DNA from: Chitinophaga pinensis
GTDB taxonomy: Bacteria > Bacteroidota > Bacteroidia > UKL13-3
Length of the DNA stretch: 5,295 bases
Direction of reading: 5' to 3'
Assembly: GCA_945876985.1 (NCBI GenBank)
Contig: CAMCQX010000137.1
Span: 1-5,295 of the forward strand
Shown here piece by piece: positions 4,897-5,295 of this stretch; within the stretch, counting starts at the first letter, position 1; each line of letters begins with the position of its first letter. Made by a program: the position numbers and the translations under genes. The notes under the pieces are model-generated. The model saw only the letters and a program-made list of their open reading frames with translations. It was not told where the DNA came from and did not search any database.

Positions 4897-5295
4897 ATGA
4901 AATATATTTACCTGCTTTTATTTACATTTTTTACAAGTATTATCGCCTTAGCACAGCAAGCTAGAATTAAAGGAACAGTAATAGATTTAGTAACTCAAAA
5001 ACCTGTAGAATACATCGTAGTAACACTCGATAAAAAAAAGCAAATATTTACAGACAGTTTAGGTACTTTTTCGTTCAATACAATTGCAGGAAAACACAGT
5101 TTAAAAATTTCGAGGGTTGGTTATAGAACAGCTTTTTTAACCATAGATTTAGACGAAGGCGCCAATAAAAAAATTCAAATTGAGTTGGAAGCTTTTTCTG
5201 ACCAAATGAATCAAATAGTAATTGCTGGTTCACGCGAAGGAAAGCAAGTGGCCAAAGAAATTGCTTCGGTAAGTATCATCAAACCTTATTTAATA
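4897..5295 (+). CDS. TonB-dependent outer-membrane receptor, N-terminal part (3' partial)
   Basis: 133 codons from the ATG at 4897 run off the window end without a stop. Residues 1-19 form a Sec signal peptide (MKYIYLLL, hydrophobic core, ALA before Gln20). Residues about 22-98 form a CarboxypepD-regulatory-like domain: ARIKGTVIDLVTQKPVEYI, then TDSLGTFSF, and the LKISRVGYRTAFLTIDL strand pair. This domain is typical of Bacteroidota receptors. NQIVIAGSREGKQVAKEIASV at 105-125 looks like a TonB-box-like strand leading into the plug domain (compare the VVVTATR...P.SVSVI pattern). The plug and barrel lie outside the window, so substrate (siderophore, vitamin, glycan) cannot be judged. Alternatives sharing the N-terminal domain, such as outer-membrane beta-barrel proteins without TonB coupling, are less likely given the plug-like start. 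Transcribed divergently from galE. Confidence 0.88.
   Translation, partial: MKYIYLLLFTFFTSIIALAQQARIKGTVIDLVTQKPVEYIVVTLDKKKQIFTDSLGTFSFNTIAGKHSLKISRVGYRTAFLTIDLDEGANKKIQIELEAFSDQMNQIVIAGSREGKQVAKEIASVSIIKPYLI

Overview
The window looks like chromosome from a low-GC member of the Bacteroidota. Pointers are the TonB-dependent receptor with an N-terminal CarboxypepD-regulatory-like domain, the SusD/TBDT-era style of Cys-lipoprotein, A-rich leaders in place of Shine-Dalgarno sites, and TAnnTTTG-like promoter elements. I cannot name a genus. Five protein genes are supported: two are cut by the window edges, and nothing resembling a tRNA, rRNA, CRISPR array or intact insertion sequence is visible.

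Left part, plus strand: the C-terminal 300 residues of a membrane-anchored 4Fe-4S dicluster electron-transfer protein (1-903). Its stop codon is directly followed by an array of thirteen in-phase 7-bp units (904-994) whose last four units form a canonical G-quadruplex motif. A secreted lipoprotein of unknown function follows (1076-2002), closed by a near-perfect hairpin terminator with A8/T8 flanks (2022-2057).

Middle, 2058-2505: a 448-bp stretch without a gene. Its left third is AT-rich. Positions 2200-2330 hold three consecutive inverted repeats and an island of about 65% GC (my count), unlike its surroundings, which may be a remnant or copy of a dispersed element. Its right end carries the terminator of the minus-strand operon, and that hairpin contains a 12-nt perfect match to the 16S rRNA 3' tail complement.

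Right-centre, minus strand: a two-gene operon transcribed galE (3583-4596) then rfbB (2506-3564), separated by 18 nt. Together they supply nucleotide sugars: UDP-galactose (or a relative) and dTDP-4-keto-6-deoxyglucose, precursors of surface polysaccharide. The rest of a dTDP-rhamnose pathway (rfbA, rfbC, rfbD) is not in the window.

Right end: a 300-bp AT-rich divergent intergenic region (4597-4896), followed by the first 133 residues of a TonB-dependent outer-membrane receptor (4897 to the window edge). The genes share a cell-envelope and respiratory flavour but do not form one evident system. The least explained parts are the heptamer array, the GC-rich palindromic element and the lipoprotein.
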